The notes beneath the pieces are model-generated. The model had not been told where the DNA came from. It searched no databases and saw only the letters and a program-made list of their open reading frames with translations. Both the position numbers and the translations under genes were made by a program. Positions 36,692 through 47,346 of a stretch of DNA of 64,000 nt are shown here, one piece after another; position 1 is the stretch's first letter, and each line of letters begins with the position of its first letter. Source of the DNA: CAKSHP01 sp045636325 (GTDB taxonomy: Bacteria > Bacillota > Clostridia > UBA1381 > UMGS1253); the NCBI GenBank assembly GCA_045636325.1, contig JAZTXH010000011.1:1-64000 (forward strand), read 5' to 3'.

Positions 36692-37850
36692 AACTATTTA
36701 CTCCTTTTAATAATTTTTTTATTATTCTTTTTATTTTATTAATGCAATGATGTATAATATTTTTACTTGTATATTTTTTAATATTCTTTTTTAAATCCAT
36801 CTTATCAAGTTTCTTCATAAACTTTTGCCTTTTTGGAGACAAATCACACGACTTATGCGCTGACGGATTATATTTTACTGCTTCATCAATATCACATAAC
36901 TTATAAATCATCTCGTCTAATATTTTTTCAAACAAGCTTTTACCTTTTTCAGAATTTATAAACACCAATGATGTGCCTTTATTATCAAACATTTCCGGCA
37001 AAACCTTCTCGACACCCCAAAAATCTGCAAGCGTTATATCACTTTCACGTTCCAACGACTTCGAATGGCAGTTATAGCACGACGGTCTTAAATAAAGGTT
37101 AGCAAGAAAACCTTGCATAAATAAATCTTTGGGATAGATTTGTTCATACTCGCTACCGTTTGAAAACTCAAACCGTACAGAGGACATTTGCCAACCATTT
37201 TGTTTAGAACGAAAAAATGTTTTATGTGTATGCGAATTTGTTTCTTTTTCGCGATATTCTATATATTTTTTCCATACCTTTGGTGACGGAACACCGTGAC
37301 AAATAACATCCGTCAATATTAAGTTTTCGTACTCTTTCATCAAAAAAGATTTTAATCCACTAATTTGACAAGGTGTTCCGGAGAACAAAACCATTTTATC
37401 GTTTATAAGATGTTCTTTTACCTGATTATATGTATCGCCTATGCTACTTTGAACATATTTTGAACCTCGAAGCTTGTATAATTCTGATTTTTCAGATATC
37501 TGTGTATGATACACATTAAGCTTTTCATCAAATGCTGCACCAAATACAACTCCGCCACAATTTAAAATTTCTTCTGCAAGCAATGTGAAAATACCACCTG
37601 AAGAACTGTCAAAGCGAATATTTTCATCTCTGTTAATACATGCATAAGCCTGCCCTTTAGGATTTCCTTTATATTGCTTTAATGCAGGGCACACTTTTTG
37701 ACACAATCCACAGTTTACACATTTTGCTTCATCTGTAACAGGATACAAAAATCCTTCATCATCATGTTCCATTGTAATGCAGTTGACGGGACAAATGTTA
37801 TAACAGGCATGACAGCCTGAGCACTTTTGTTTTTTAATTATCGTCTGCAT
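36684..37850 (-). CDS. FrhB-like F420-hydrogenase beta-domain protein with two 4Fe-4S clusters
   Basis: 388 residues. N-terminal two C-x2-C-x2-C-x3-C clusters (residues about 10-55; CSGCHACYNICP and CVNCGLCQKVCP), then the FrhB N and C domains with SGTPCQISGLK and SDITLADFWG. Related to coenzyme F420 hydrogenase/dehydrogenase beta subunits, which recur in bacterial polysaccharide loci with no firm function. A role in redox tailoring of a glycan is inference. Confidence 0.85.
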   Translation of the reverse strand: MQTIIKKQKCSGCHACYNICPVNCITMEHDDEGFLYPVTDEAKCVNCGLCQKVCPALKQYKGNPKGQAYACINRDENIRFDSSSGGIFTLLAEEILNCGGVVFGAAFDEKLNVYHTQISEKSELYKLRGSKYVQSSIGDTYNQVKEHLINDKMVLFSGTPCQISGLKSFLMKEYENLILTDVICHGVPSPKVWKKYIEYREKETNSHTHKTFFRSKQNGWQMSSVRFEFSNGSEYEQIYPKDLFMQGFLANLYLRPSCYNCHSKSLERESDITLADFWGVEKVLPEMFDNKGTSLVFINSEKGKSLFEKILDEMIYKLCDIDEAVKYNPSAHKSCDLSPKRQKFMKKLDKMDLKKNIKKYTSKNIIHHCINKIKRIIKKLLKGVNSYV

Positions 37851-39364
37851 AGCCTTTCTCCTATTTTCTTTAATGGTTTACCTATCAAATCTTTTTCATA
37901 TGTATTCATTCCCATAAACCACATTAAAAGCGCATATATAATAGCATATATTAATATAGCTACCATTAATAAAAACAATTTTTCTGTGGGCAACAACCAT
38001 CTTACAAGCAACCCTGATACAACAGCAAAACCAAGCGCCGGAATAAATTTAAAAATTTCTTTCCAGAAATATATTATATTTATACCGATTTTCTTATGAT
38101 AATACCAGTTCATAAAAAAGCCATTGCCTAACAAAAGCGATAGTGCTGTGCCCGCAGCCGCTCCTATAGTTCCCCACAACTTTATAAACAAAACACTTAT
38201 GGCAATATTAGTTAACGCTATAAACAAGTATACTATCGAACGAACCTTGTGCATATTTTTTGCTCTTTGAATCTCAATACCAAGGTTTTGTATAAGCGGT
38301 ATAGAAAGAGGTGTCATCAAAAGCAAGCCTATAATATATGAATCCTCATAACCCGCACCTGCCCATATTCCTATAAACTCACGGCCAAACAATGCATACC
38401 CTGACAACATTAAACCAATAACAATAAACTGAATACGCCCAACCTTAGTAAAAAGATTTGTCAGAACGTTATTATCATTTTCTTTAGCAACCAGCTTATT
38501 TATTTTAGGAGCAAAAACACCTGTAATATTAGTTGAAAATGTCATATACATAGAATTCAAGTTTCCCGCAACTCCATATATAGCAACTGCTATTGTGCTC
38601 ATCATTCTACCCAATAAAAACTTGTCTACACTCCAGTTTATTTGATCTACAATCATATTTATAAATATAAAAAATGTAAAAACAAACATTTCTTTCAACA
38701 ACGAAAAATCCAAATCCCTAAATGAAATTTTTATTTTTAATTTTTTTATGCAAAAGGTCACATTCATAATAAAGGCAGAGACTGTCAAAAAGCTAGTGAC
38801 ACATACCATACCCACAGAACCAAAGCCGGCGACTAGTAACGGAAGTGTAAAAATCGGATTAAGCACTGCGGTAAGAAAAACCAAAATACGTTGAAAGAAA
38901 AATTTTTCATGTGCCGTTATAATGTTTGTAAAAATATTTCCAAACAAAATCAATGCCATATTAAAAACCATTAGTCCCATTAAAATTTTAGATTTTTCAA
39001 GCTCTGCCACCGTTAGGCCACCGCCAAAAATTTTTCCGGCATTAAACATTAAAAAAATACCGCAAGTCAGACAAATTGAAGCTATAACAGAAAAAATCAC
39101 AAAAAACATACCGTTTAATTTGGCTATGCCTGTTTCATCATTATTGACTTTGTACTTAGAGTAAAATCTTACATAACTTCCTCCAAATCCAAAGGTCAAA
39201 AGGCTCAGGTAAGATACAACAGATGAAACAAGCTGATAAAGTCCATATTCACTTTGCCCCAAAAGCCTTAACATCACAGGTGTATATATCAGTCCGCTTA
39301 AAATGTGAACCGCCTGCGTTGCATATGATATTATAACACCCGCTTTCAACTGATTAATTTTCAT
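37838..39364 (-). CDS. Wzx-type polysaccharide flippase
   Basis: 508 residues with about fourteen membrane helices, opening QLKAGVIISYATQAVHILSG, matching the polysaccharide-transport MATE/MVF superfamily. It flips lipid-linked repeat units across the membrane. The end overlaps the FrhB-like gene, and the start overlaps the pyruvyl-transferase gene by eleven bases. Confidence 0.9.
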   Translation of the reverse strand: MKINQLKAGVIISYATQAVHILSGLIYTPVMLRLLGQSEYGLYQLVSSVVSYLSLLTFGFGGSYVRFYSKYKVNNDETGIAKLNGMFFVIFSVIASICLTCGIFLMFNAGKIFGGGLTVAELEKSKILMGLMVFNMALILFGNIFTNIITAHEKFFFQRILVFLTAVLNPIFTLPLLVAGFGSVGMVCVTSFLTVSAFIMNVTFCIKKLKIKISFRDLDFSLLKEMFVFTFFIFINMIVDQINWSVDKFLLGRMMSTIAVAIYGVAGNLNSMYMTFSTNITGVFAPKINKLVAKENDNNVLTNLFTKVGRIQFIVIGLMLSGYALFGREFIGIWAGAGYEDSYIIGLLLMTPLSIPLIQNLGIEIQRAKNMHKVRSIVYLFIALTNIAISVLFIKLWGTIGAAAGTALSLLLGNGFFMNWYYHKKIGINIIYFWKEIFKFIPALGFAVVSGLLVRWLLPTEKLFLLMVAILIYAIIYALLMWFMGMNTYEKDLIGKPLKKIGERLCRR

Positions 39365-40532
39365 TGCTACATTCTCCCATATCTATTTTCCTTAAACAGC
39401 TTTGTAAATAACAAAGCGAATATTCTTTTATTTCACAAAAATCCTCAGTATCTTTTTTAGGTTCGTTGTCCTTTAATTTTAAAAGATAGTTTATATTTCT
39501 TTTGTCTTCATTGTCACAAAAACGTTCTGTTTCATCAAACAAAGCCAACAAATCAATAATTCGCGAATCCATATTACAACTGTCAAGGCGCGGAAAAACA
39601 AAATATTTTATCTTATATATATTCGAAAATACAGCCGCATGAAAGCTATCAGTAATAACATATTCAGCATGTTTTATTAACGAAATAAATTCTCTTGGTC
39701 CAACATCATACAAATCAATATCAGCAAAATTCAAATCACTCATATTTACTCTGTTTAAATGAGGTATTGTTACTAACTGTAATCCTGATTTTTTAGAAAA
39801 CGCTTTTGCAATTTTCTTATCTTTTTTTGCATCTCCCAAAAAATAGCAAAATATATATTTATTTTTTATCATCCGCTGAGCACAAATCTCATCCCATGTA
39901 TCTGATGTTAAAAGTAATGTAGGATCTAAAACAGTTTTAACCTCCACATCCATCAAGTCAGTTAACATCTTTGCTGTTTCTTTTTCTCTTGTAGAAATAT
40001 CTTTAAACGACTTTAAATAATTGCATATTAACTTTTTATCCTCATCCGTAACATTTACATCCGGCATGCTCGCAGCATATGAACATTTATATTTGCCTTC
40101 ATTTACAAACGATAAAAAATATTCTTTATTATACCAAGACATATTCCAAATCTGATCACTTCCGGCAATAAAACCATTATATAATCCGTTGCATTCATGT
40201 ATATTATCAGGCGAATAACTTTTTTCAGAATGAGGAACAATCTTTTCAAACTCAGTAAACCTTTCATTTCTTAAAATAACATTATTTTTTATTTTTTTTT
40301 GTATACTTTTTCTTATTTGTCTTTCAGGAAACTTAATTATTTTTTTTAATAATTTTTTAAATGTTAATTTTCTTTTAAAAGCTAAAGTAGTTGTTTTGTT
40401 AATATGCATCCATCTTATTTGTTCTGCGCTATAATTTAATTCGTCTATTGCTTTTGTTAAGGCATATGCCTGCAATAACCCTCCGTAATTTCTATTTTTA
40501 TAATACATTGTCATGATTCCGATTTTAGGCAT
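39354..40532 (-). CDS. Polysaccharide pyruvyl transferase family protein
   Basis: The start at 40532 follows AAAGAGGTG; the in-frame start at 40562 overlaps the previous gene and is rejected. 392 residues. NYGGLLQAYALTKAI, AGSDQIWN and ITDSFHAAVFS are typical of the PF04230 family, which transfers pyruvate or related groups to sugars. Confidence 0.9.
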   Translation of the reverse strand: MPKIGIMTMYYKNRNYGGLLQAYALTKAIDELNYSAEQIRWMHINKTTTLAFKRKLTFKKLLKKIIKFPERQIRKSIQKKIKNNVILRNERFTEFEKIVPHSEKSYSPDNIHECNGLYNGFIAGSDQIWNMSWYNKEYFLSFVNEGKYKCSYAASMPDVNVTDEDKKLICNYLKSFKDISTREKETAKMLTDLMDVEVKTVLDPTLLLTSDTWDEICAQRMIKNKYIFCYFLGDAKKDKKIAKAFSKKSGLQLVTIPHLNRVNMSDLNFADIDLYDVGPREFISLIKHAEYVITDSFHAAVFSNIYKIKYFVFPRLDSCNMDSRIIDLLALFDETERFCDNEDKRNINYLLKLKDNEPKKDTEDFCEIKEYSLCYLQSCLRKIDMGECSNEN

Positions 40533-40537
40533 CAGTA

Positions 40538-41524
40538 TCACCTCTTTAACTTTCTCCAACACAAACAGATATAGTACGCAATATCAAAATATTTATTCCT
40601 TATCAATAATGCTATAAGGTACAAACTCAACTTTTTTCTTAATTTGATAATATTATCAGTAAAAACTTTGTTTTCTGATATTTCTTTCATTAAACTAATA
40701 CATGTTTTTTTATCTGAGCTTATAATAGCTTTATTAACTAACGCAATAGTTCCAAAAATATGTGTTTTTAACAATTGTTCTATTACTTTACTCTCACAAT
40801 TATATTTTTCGGCTATTTTTTTTGTATAATCAAACACCACACAAGTATTTGAATATGTATATTTTCTTACTTTAGAAAATAAAGAATCATTATTATCGCG
40901 TATATACATATAAAAAGCTTTATTTAACGCTTTAATCGATTGGCAGTACTGTAAATATGTTAAATTAAAATATGTATCTTCTCCGTTATGCAATTCTGTA
41001 TTGAAATAGATTTTATTTTCATTTATGATATTTTTTTTATATAGCTTTGCCCATGGTCCACATAAATTAATTTTAGGAAAGCTTTGGACACAAAAGGCTT
41101 CTATTAACTGGCGTGCATCATATTCTTTTTCTTCCATTTCAAAAATTTGTGTGCCATCTGATACCGTCATTTCAATTTCAGTAAACACTAAATCATAGCC
41201 CTTATTCATATATTCAACCATTTCTGATAGCATGTCTTTTTTAATATAATCATCGCTATCAACAAACATTATATATTTTCCGCAAGCAATATCTATACCT
41301 GTATTTCTGGCTGAGCTTACTCCGGCATTTTCTCTATGTATCACCTTAACTCTTTCATCTTTTACGACATATTCGTCACAAATAGCACCACTGCTATCTT
41401 TTGAACCATCATTTACTAAAATTAGCTCTAAATCATTAAATGACTGACTAAGAATACTTTCTATGCATTTGTTTAAATACTTCTCTGCATTATAAACAGG
41501 AACAATTACACTTATTTCAGGCAT
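40538..41524 (-). CDS. Glycosyltransferase family 2
   Basis: 328 residues. GT-A fold: ISVIVPVYNAEKYLN, VNDGSKDSSG and the metal-binding FVDSDDY near residue 92. It adds a sugar from a nucleotide donor on the cytoplasmic face. No membrane helices beyond a C-terminal hydrophobic patch. GGAGGG precedes the start. Confidence 0.92.
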   Translation of the reverse strand: MPEISVIVPVYNAEKYLNKCIESILSQSFNDLELILVNDGSKDSSGAICDEYVVKDERVKVIHRENAGVSSARNTGIDIACGKYIMFVDSDDYIKKDMLSEMVEYMNKGYDLVFTEIEMTVSDGTQIFEMEEKEYDARQLIEAFCVQSFPKINLCGPWAKLYKKNIINENKIYFNTELHNGEDTYFNLTYLQYCQSIKALNKAFYMYIRDNNDSLFSKVRKYTYSNTCVVFDYTKKIAEKYNCESKVIEQLLKTHIFGTIALVNKAIISSDKKTCISLMKEISENKVFTDNIIKLRKKLSLYLIALLIRNKYFDIAYYICLCWRKLKR

Positions 41525-41531
41525 AAATCCT

Positions 41532-42653
41532 TCACCCTCCTAATAACTCCTTTAAATCTTTCGCAAACTTTTTATCAAGCTCCGCTATTTTCTTTCTTCC
41601 GTCATAGCCATCATTCATATCAACATTCATAATAGTTTTTGCGATTGCCTGTGCCTCTTGTTTTTCATAATAATACAGGCAACTTCCAACATCTGATGTT
41701 TCAATCGCAGGAATTTTTACAGTTACAACTCTCAACCCATTTGCCATATATGAAAGTATCTTTGACGGAAAAGATGTTGCATTAAAATCCGCATCAGGAT
41801 TTTGAGTACTCATACCGATATGACATTTTTGCAAAAACTTTATATAATCTTCACCGGAAAGTAATCCATCATAGCTGACCTTAGCATTGGAAACACTGTT
41901 GACCATATTTATTTTATCAAGGAGTAATTTTTTATCATTATTACTTCCAAAACCAATAATATGTACACAATACTTATCCGAAAGATGCTCAGCAGCAGCA
42001 GCAGCAACCCCGCCCCCTTTTCTTGGGTCAAATGTTCCTGCATAAAGGACATGAATTTTCCCGTCATCAAAAGATACATTTCTGTCTTTTTCTACCTTAT
42101 ATGTACCGTGAATAATTGTATAAGGTTTATTATCTGTGTTAAATTTTTCATTAAGCAACTCGGTTGGGAAAATATATTTATCTGCAATTTTTATAAATTG
42201 TATTTCTTTTCTTCTTGACCTGTCGGATTTTTTTATAACATCATTGTAAATTTCCTCAACCTCTAAAATGAGCTTGAATTTCTTAAATTTTTTTGCCCAT
42301 TTTACAGACGATATATTTGCAAGAGAATGATATACTATTACCTCTTCATCTTTTTTTGTGTTCTTTAAAAGATACAAAAACATTCCCCAGAAATTCCACG
42401 CAAGTGCAAAAACCTTCTGCAGTTTGTTACCCCATTTAAACGCAGGCAGTTTAATAAGCTTTATGTTCTCCGTAAGCTTTGTTTCAGAACCTTTTATATA
42501 TCCTCTTGAAGATGTAAGGCTTGCAGAAATAATTTCAACATTTATTCCAAGCCTTTCTATAACCGACATTATATAATCAGCTTTATTGGTTGCGGCTAAT
42601 GTATACCCTCTGCCTTCGTCATTATTTATATCATAAAATATTATATATTTCAC
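41532..42653 (-). CDS. Glycosyltransferase, GT-B fold (GT4-like)
   Basis: The start at 42653 (GTG) is favoured because GGGAG lies eight bases upstream and ends in the stop region of the polymerase gene; an ATG at 42668 is in frame but lacks a site. 373 residues: N-terminal Rossmann domain then VLYAGTFDPRKGGG as the donor domain. Donor sugar unknown. Confidence 0.85.
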   Translation of the reverse strand: MKYIIFYDINNDEGRGYTLAATNKADYIMSVIERLGINVEIISASLTSSRGYIKGSETKLTENIKLIKLPAFKWGNKLQKVFALAWNFWGMFLYLLKNTKKDEEVIVYHSLANISSVKWAKKFKKFKLILEVEEIYNDVIKKSDRSRRKEIQFIKIADKYIFPTELLNEKFNTDNKPYTIIHGTYKVEKDRNVSFDDGKIHVLYAGTFDPRKGGGVAAAAAEHLSDKYCVHIIGFGSNNDKKLLLDKINMVNSVSNAKVSYDGLLSGEDYIKFLQKCHIGMSTQNPDADFNATSFPSKILSYMANGLRVVTVKIPAIETSDVGSCLYYYEKQEAQAIAKTIMNVDMNDGYDGRKKIAELDKKFAKDLKELLGG

Positions 42654-42658
42654 TTTTA

Positions 42659-43726
42659 TCACTCCCAAAAAAACATATATTGCGGATTATTTCTTATAAA
42701 GAAAAACAACAATACAAATACTAATACAACATTTGCAAGTGCTTTATCCTTTTCCTTTAAAGAAGTTATTATTTCAGGCACCAAAAGCATAATATAAACC
42801 GAAAAATACTGCACAACGCGCATCGTAGCCGGATGTGCAAAGGTTAACGGGACAAACACCATTGCCAAAAACATCGCATTAAAACAGCTTCTTACATCAT
42901 CACCTTGCTCAAGTATATACTTTCTTCTCCACAATGCAACCATTACCACCATAATCAATAAAATTGTAAATGTATACGCCCCTGCACCTTCATAAATACC
43001 ATAGTCATATCCGGATGTTTCACCCAAAAACAGTATAACAGGCTCTTTAAATATAAATACGATTATCATTGTTGCTATCATAGAGAATATATATAATATC
43101 GTAACTTTTTTGTTACACAAAAAATAAAACGGTATAAATACAAGACATGATTTATGCACTGTAGCCATTATCAGCGTCATTAATAAAAATGGTAAAAATT
43201 TTCTCTTCTTTATAAGAAAATCGCCTATAAAAACAACCACTCCCATAGCTATAGTCTGCCTGTGCCCTGTTATTGCAAAAAACGAATAAAAAAGACAACT
43301 GTAAATCAAAAAGCTCATAAATGGATTTTTTGATTTTTTATAAATCCACACTGCCATTGGCACGGTAAACACAAGTGCAATAAAAATAAGCCACACCTGA
43401 TAGTCCTTACAAAAAATCTGAAATACTTTTTGCAAAAGATTATAACCCGGATCTTTTATTTCTTCGCCTAAAAATATACCATCCACAAAATTATTCCACA
43501 ATCTTTTCCAAGAATAGTTTTTAACCACATCAAAGCTGTATATTTTATATGCCTCCGTATCCGCTCCTACGCTAATATGTCTTAATCCCGAAATTAAAAC
43601 CCACTGCATAGCTGCAATAACAGAAAAATATTTTTCAGGCGCTGCAATTGTCAGCTTTTTTTTAGGTGCTAAAAACACATATGCCCACAGTGCAATGAAC
43701 GCTATATTTAACAAATAAACTGTCAT
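42659..43726 (-). CDS. EpsG-family polysaccharide polymerase
   Basis: 355 residues with about ten membrane helices and the EpsG motifs SGLRHISVGADTEAYK near residue 44 and FFAITGHRQTIAMGV near residue 150. It would join repeat units outside the membrane. The gene starts three bases after the preceding one. Confidence 0.88.
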   Translation of the reverse strand: MTVYLLNIAFIALWAYVFLAPKKKLTIAAPEKYFSVIAAMQWVLISGLRHISVGADTEAYKIYSFDVVKNYSWKRLWNNFVDGIFLGEEIKDPGYNLLQKVFQIFCKDYQVWLIFIALVFTVPMAVWIYKKSKNPFMSFLIYSCLFYSFFAITGHRQTIAMGVVVFIGDFLIKKRKFLPFLLMTLIMATVHKSCLVFIPFYFLCNKKVTILYIFSMIATMIIVFIFKEPVILFLGETSGYDYGIYEGAGAYTFTILLIMVVMVALWRRKYILEQGDDVRSCFNAMFLAMVFVPLTFAHPATMRVVQYFSVYIMLLVPEIITSLKEKDKALANVVLVFVLLFFFIRNNPQYMFFWE

Positions 43727-43728
43727 AA

Positions 43729-44949
43729 TTATTTCCTCATATTTACCATGCTTTCATACAATTCCAAAGTATCTGCAATCAAATTCTCTTTTTCAAAATT
43801 CTCTTTTGCAAACAAAGCACAACTTTCTTTATAAAAATCTTTTGTGTTGTCTTTTATAATTTTTACTTTTTCGAAAATTTCATTAACATTTTCACAGTCA
43901 ACCACATATCCGCAATTTTCACCTATAAGCTCAGGAAGCGCCGTGGAATTATAAACAATCGCAGGCGTGCCACAAGCAAGAGCTTCAGCAACCACTTTAC
44001 CGAATGTATCCTCTCTTGACACATGAACATATACATCTGCCATTGAATACACTTTTGCAAGTTCTTCCGTTCCGTTAACATAATTTATTTTTGTTATATT
44101 TTCGGGCAAAGCTTCATTATCAAGCCCACCGCCTACCATAACAATATGTATGCTTTCATCTATCAATTCTGAAAGCTTTAACACATCATTAAATTTATCG
44201 GAATTTTTTCTCCATCCGCCCGCAACAGTTAAAATAATAAACTTATCTTCAGGTATGTTATACTCTTTTTTTATTTCTGAATCAACAGGCTTAAAAGTAT
44301 TCAAATCAATCCAGTTATATATTCTTTTTATAGCTTTTGCATTTTTAAAAAACGGACTTTTTTGGGCCTCCTCTTTAGTCCATTCGGAAACCCCTGTAAC
44401 AGCAACCCTTGGTATATTGTTAAAAAGCTTGTTTTTATCATTCCACATTTTTTTGGTTCTGTCCAAAAACCAACTGGGGTTATCTTTTTTAAGTCTTGGA
44501 CAATCATAACACCCGGTTTGCCACCTATAGCATTTATCCATTGTATAGTGAGTGCATTTTCCTGTTATAAACCAACAATCATGTAAAGTTGCAACAGTTG
44601 CAATATCTTCTTTTGCTATAAATTTCAAAAGCATTTTTAAATTTATAAAATTTGCATGCAAATTTCTTAAATGAATAACATCAGGTTTTATTTGTTTTAA
44701 TCTTTTTATAAGTCTTTTAGTTGCACCATACGAAAAATACGCCTGCTTACCGGTTATTCTTGATAAAAGTGCGTGCACTTTAACATCTAAATCATTATTG
44801 ATACGTTCACCCAATGAATAATCACTCTTTTTATTGCCGTAAAATATGTAATTTTCAATACCCTTTTCAGTTAGTTTTTCGGACAATTCCACACAGGTTC
44901 TTCCTGTGCTTCCATATCCGCAAACAGCATTAATCTGCACTATTTTCAT
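43729..44949 (-). CDS. Glycosyltransferase family 4
   Basis: 406 residues, GT-B fold: CGYGSTGRTCVELSE at the N-terminus, HLRNLHANFINL, then VHVSREDTFGKVVAEALACGTP with the donor-phosphate Glu. Overlaps the upstream glycosyltransferase gene by twenty bases. Confidence 0.92.
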   Translation of the reverse strand: MKIVQINAVCGYGSTGRTCVELSEKLTEKGIENYIFYGNKKSDYSLGERINNDLDVKVHALLSRITGKQAYFSYGATKRLIKRLKQIKPDVIHLRNLHANFINLKMLLKFIAKEDIATVATLHDCWFITGKCTHYTMDKCYRWQTGCYDCPRLKKDNPSWFLDRTKKMWNDKNKLFNNIPRVAVTGVSEWTKEEAQKSPFFKNAKAIKRIYNWIDLNTFKPVDSEIKKEYNIPEDKFIILTVAGGWRKNSDKFNDVLKLSELIDESIHIVMVGGGLDNEALPENITKINYVNGTEELAKVYSMADVYVHVSREDTFGKVVAEALACGTPAIVYNSTALPELIGENCGYVVDCENVNEIFEKVKIIKDNTKDFYKESCALFAKENFEKENLIADTLELYESMVNMRK

Positions 44950-46219
44950 TTAAAACACCTTCAAAGTCTTTGTATAATCTTTTTTGTATATCATCTATCT
45001 GATGATTCTTACGTCCGCATTCCCACGCTTTTTGTCCATAGTCGTTTATAATTTGAGGCTTTTCAATAATACTTATAATTTTATTTTTTATTTCATCTTC
45101 ATTAACAGCTGTAATCGCAGCATCATTTTTTATTAAGTAATCAATTGAAGCTACATCTTTAGGTCCAACCGCAAAAACACATTTCGCCTGCGATAAATAG
45201 TCAATAATTTTAGTAGAAAATGATTGCCTAACCGCAAGTCGACTTTTTAAATCAAAAGATTCAACATGCACAAGCACATCGGCATCTTTTTGTATTTGTA
45301 TAACCTGCTTCGCTGATATTCCTCCTTTTATATTTACACTTTCCGGGATATAAAGCGTTTTTTTCATTTTTACTGTCATTGGTGTTAAGGTATATATATC
45401 CAACTCCGCTTTTTTCCCACTTTGGTTAATCTGCTCTAAAACTCTACCTATATTTGCAAGTTGCTTATACCTACCGGTCCCTATGTTGCCTGTATATACA
45501 AATTTAATTATTTCGCCTGCCTGTTTTTGTTCAGGCATATTTTCAAATTTATCACCCTTCCAAAGAATTTTGCAGTTTTTGGCAAAACATTTATCATATT
45601 CTTTTTTCTGTATATCAGAAATTACATATAAAATCTCGCATCTGTCAACAACTTTTTTTACTTTTCTGCGCTTATAAAGTCTATCTATCCAATATAACGG
45701 TGACAAACTAAACTGTCTTAAAGTATAAACATCATCTGACACGTATCCAACCATAGGAACACCCGTATGCTTTTTTAAAAAAAGAGCAATATCACTTAAA
45801 TAATTGGAATAATAAATCGGCTGAAAAATCAAATCCGGTTTGAACTCATCTATAAACTCTTTTAACGCCTTGCTTTTCCATCTGCCAATTTCCCAAATAA
45901 AATCTCTTGCCCAAAAGAAAAGCATATTTCTCCTTTTTCTTGCACCATCAAAAAAGGCTTTTTCATTTTGACTCAAATCAACAACTTCCGCTTCATTCAC
46001 TTTATGTCCTGCAGAAATACTTTTGTCTAAAAAATTTTTCAGTAGTTCTTTTTCTGTGATTTGAAAACTTTTTTTCACAACACTTAAATCAGAAGAACCA
46101 TATCTGCAATAAATATTCGCAATTTCAACACTTTCTATCCCTGAAAATATATTTGTAAAAGTGTTGCCAAAACTATTATTCAAATTCCATGGTACATTAG
46201 ACAATACAAGAATTCTCAC
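44930..46219 (-). CDS. Glycosyltransferase (GT-B fold)
   Basis: 429 residues from a GTG start with GGAGAG upstream. LVLSNVPWNLNNSFG at the N-terminus, then FVYTGNIGTGRYKQL and the donor-binding region (AKCVFAVGPKDVASIDYL). Donor sugar unknown. Confidence 0.82.
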   Translation of the reverse strand: MRILVLSNVPWNLNNSFGNTFTNIFSGIESVEIANIYCRYGSSDLSVVKKSFQITEKELLKNFLDKSISAGHKVNEAEVVDLSQNEKAFFDGARKRRNMLFFWARDFIWEIGRWKSKALKEFIDEFKPDLIFQPIYYSNYLSDIALFLKKHTGVPMVGYVSDDVYTLRQFSLSPLYWIDRLYKRRKVKKVVDRCEILYVISDIQKKEYDKCFAKNCKILWKGDKFENMPEQKQAGEIIKFVYTGNIGTGRYKQLANIGRVLEQINQSGKKAELDIYTLTPMTVKMKKTLYIPESVNIKGGISAKQVIQIQKDADVLVHVESFDLKSRLAVRQSFSTKIIDYLSQAKCVFAVGPKDVASIDYLIKNDAAITAVNEDEIKNKIISIIEKPQIINDYGQKAWECGRKNHQIDDIQKRLYKDFEGVLNENSAD

Positions 46220-46234
46220 AAAGAATACTCTCCT

Positions 46235-47344
46235 TTATTTTGCATTTAATATATAAAAATCTTCTAATTTCTTCGTTGTTGCTTTAACATTATACCCCAT
46301 GTTTTCTATCTTCTCAATTTCACTAAAACGTTCATTACTCATGCTAGCATGTACTATCTTTTGTGCCCAATAAAAAGCTCCATTCTCCAAAGGAATGCAC
46401 TCCGTTAAATCTGATAACACATTAGCTTCTTCGGGCACATTTTTCGACACAAAACATTTAATTCCCGTTGCTTGTGCCTCAATAAAAGCAATCCCTAATC
46501 CCTCGTATAAAGATGGAAAGACAAAAGCATCCATAGCCATTAAAATCTCAGGTACATCATCTCTGATTCCCAACAAAATAACATCTTTTTCTAATTTTAA
46601 AGATGCTATTTTATTTTCAAATTCCTCTCTGCAAGGACCATCACCAACCAATAGTAGCTTTGAATTTTGATTTTGCCTTTTCACTTCTTTGAATACATCG
46701 AGCAAAAAGCTATGATTTTTTACTTCTGTAAAACTTCCTACATGCCCTAAAACAAATTGATTTTCTAAACCAAGCAACTCTCTATAATGCATTCGTTTGT
46801 TATTATCATATCTATATTTTTCTAAATCAATCCCATTCTTTATTAACTCATAATTCTTACATTTCAATATTTCTTTTCCAAATGCACCTACACCCGCAGC
46901 ATCTGAACATGCAAAAAAGTAATCACCCTTATTTTTTACTAAGTTTATTAATACCTTCTTTACATTTTTCTGAATCATATTTCCCCTGCAAGATGTACTA
47001 TGACTATGTAAAATAACCATGCTACTTTTTTTCGCACTCTCAATATATAATTTTACAGTAGATATCATATGAATATGAACAATCTTATAATTGTTTTCTT
47101 TAAAAATTTTTTTCCACCACGAAGCATAGCTAAAAGCAGTCTTAATCCCAAACTTAGGTGCTATAAAAATTCTTCCGCCCAAATCCCTTACTTCTTGTGA
47201 AAAATAACATGCTTTTTCGGTATGTATAACAAAGTCAAACTGAATCTTTTTTCTGTCTATATTCCTGTATACATTCATCACCATACTTTCGGCACCACCA
47301 CAATCAAGTGATCCCAAAACGTGCAATACTCTAACAGGTTCCAT
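46235..47344 (-). CDS. Glycosyltransferase (EpsF-like, GT4)
   Basis: 369 residues. HVLGSLDCGGAESMVMNVYR at the N-terminus is the EpsF-type opening; HVGSFTEVKNHSFLLD and FPSLYEGLGIAFIEAQATG carry the donor site. AAGGAG precedes the start. Confidence 0.9.
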   Translation of the reverse strand: MEPVRVLHVLGSLDCGGAESMVMNVYRNIDRKKIQFDFVIHTEKACYFSQEVRDLGGRIFIAPKFGIKTAFSYASWWKKIFKENNYKIVHIHMISTVKLYIESAKKSSMVILHSHSTSCRGNMIQKNVKKVLINLVKNKGDYFFACSDAAGVGAFGKEILKCKNYELIKNGIDLEKYRYDNNKRMHYRELLGLENQFVLGHVGSFTEVKNHSFLLDVFKEVKRQNQNSKLLLVGDGPCREEFENKIASLKLEKDVILLGIRDDVPEILMAMDAFVFPSLYEGLGIAFIEAQATGIKCFVSKNVPEEANVLSDLTECIPLENGAFYWAQKIVHASMSNERFSEIEKIENMGYNVKATTKKLEDFYILNAK

Positions 47345-47346
47345 AA

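Noticed and set aside
41988..42004. Short (CAG)n/(GCA)n tract that could look like a phase-variable microsatellite.
   Set aside because: It encodes an alanine run in a glycosyltransferase, has only about five units, and a trinucleotide change would not shift the frame.
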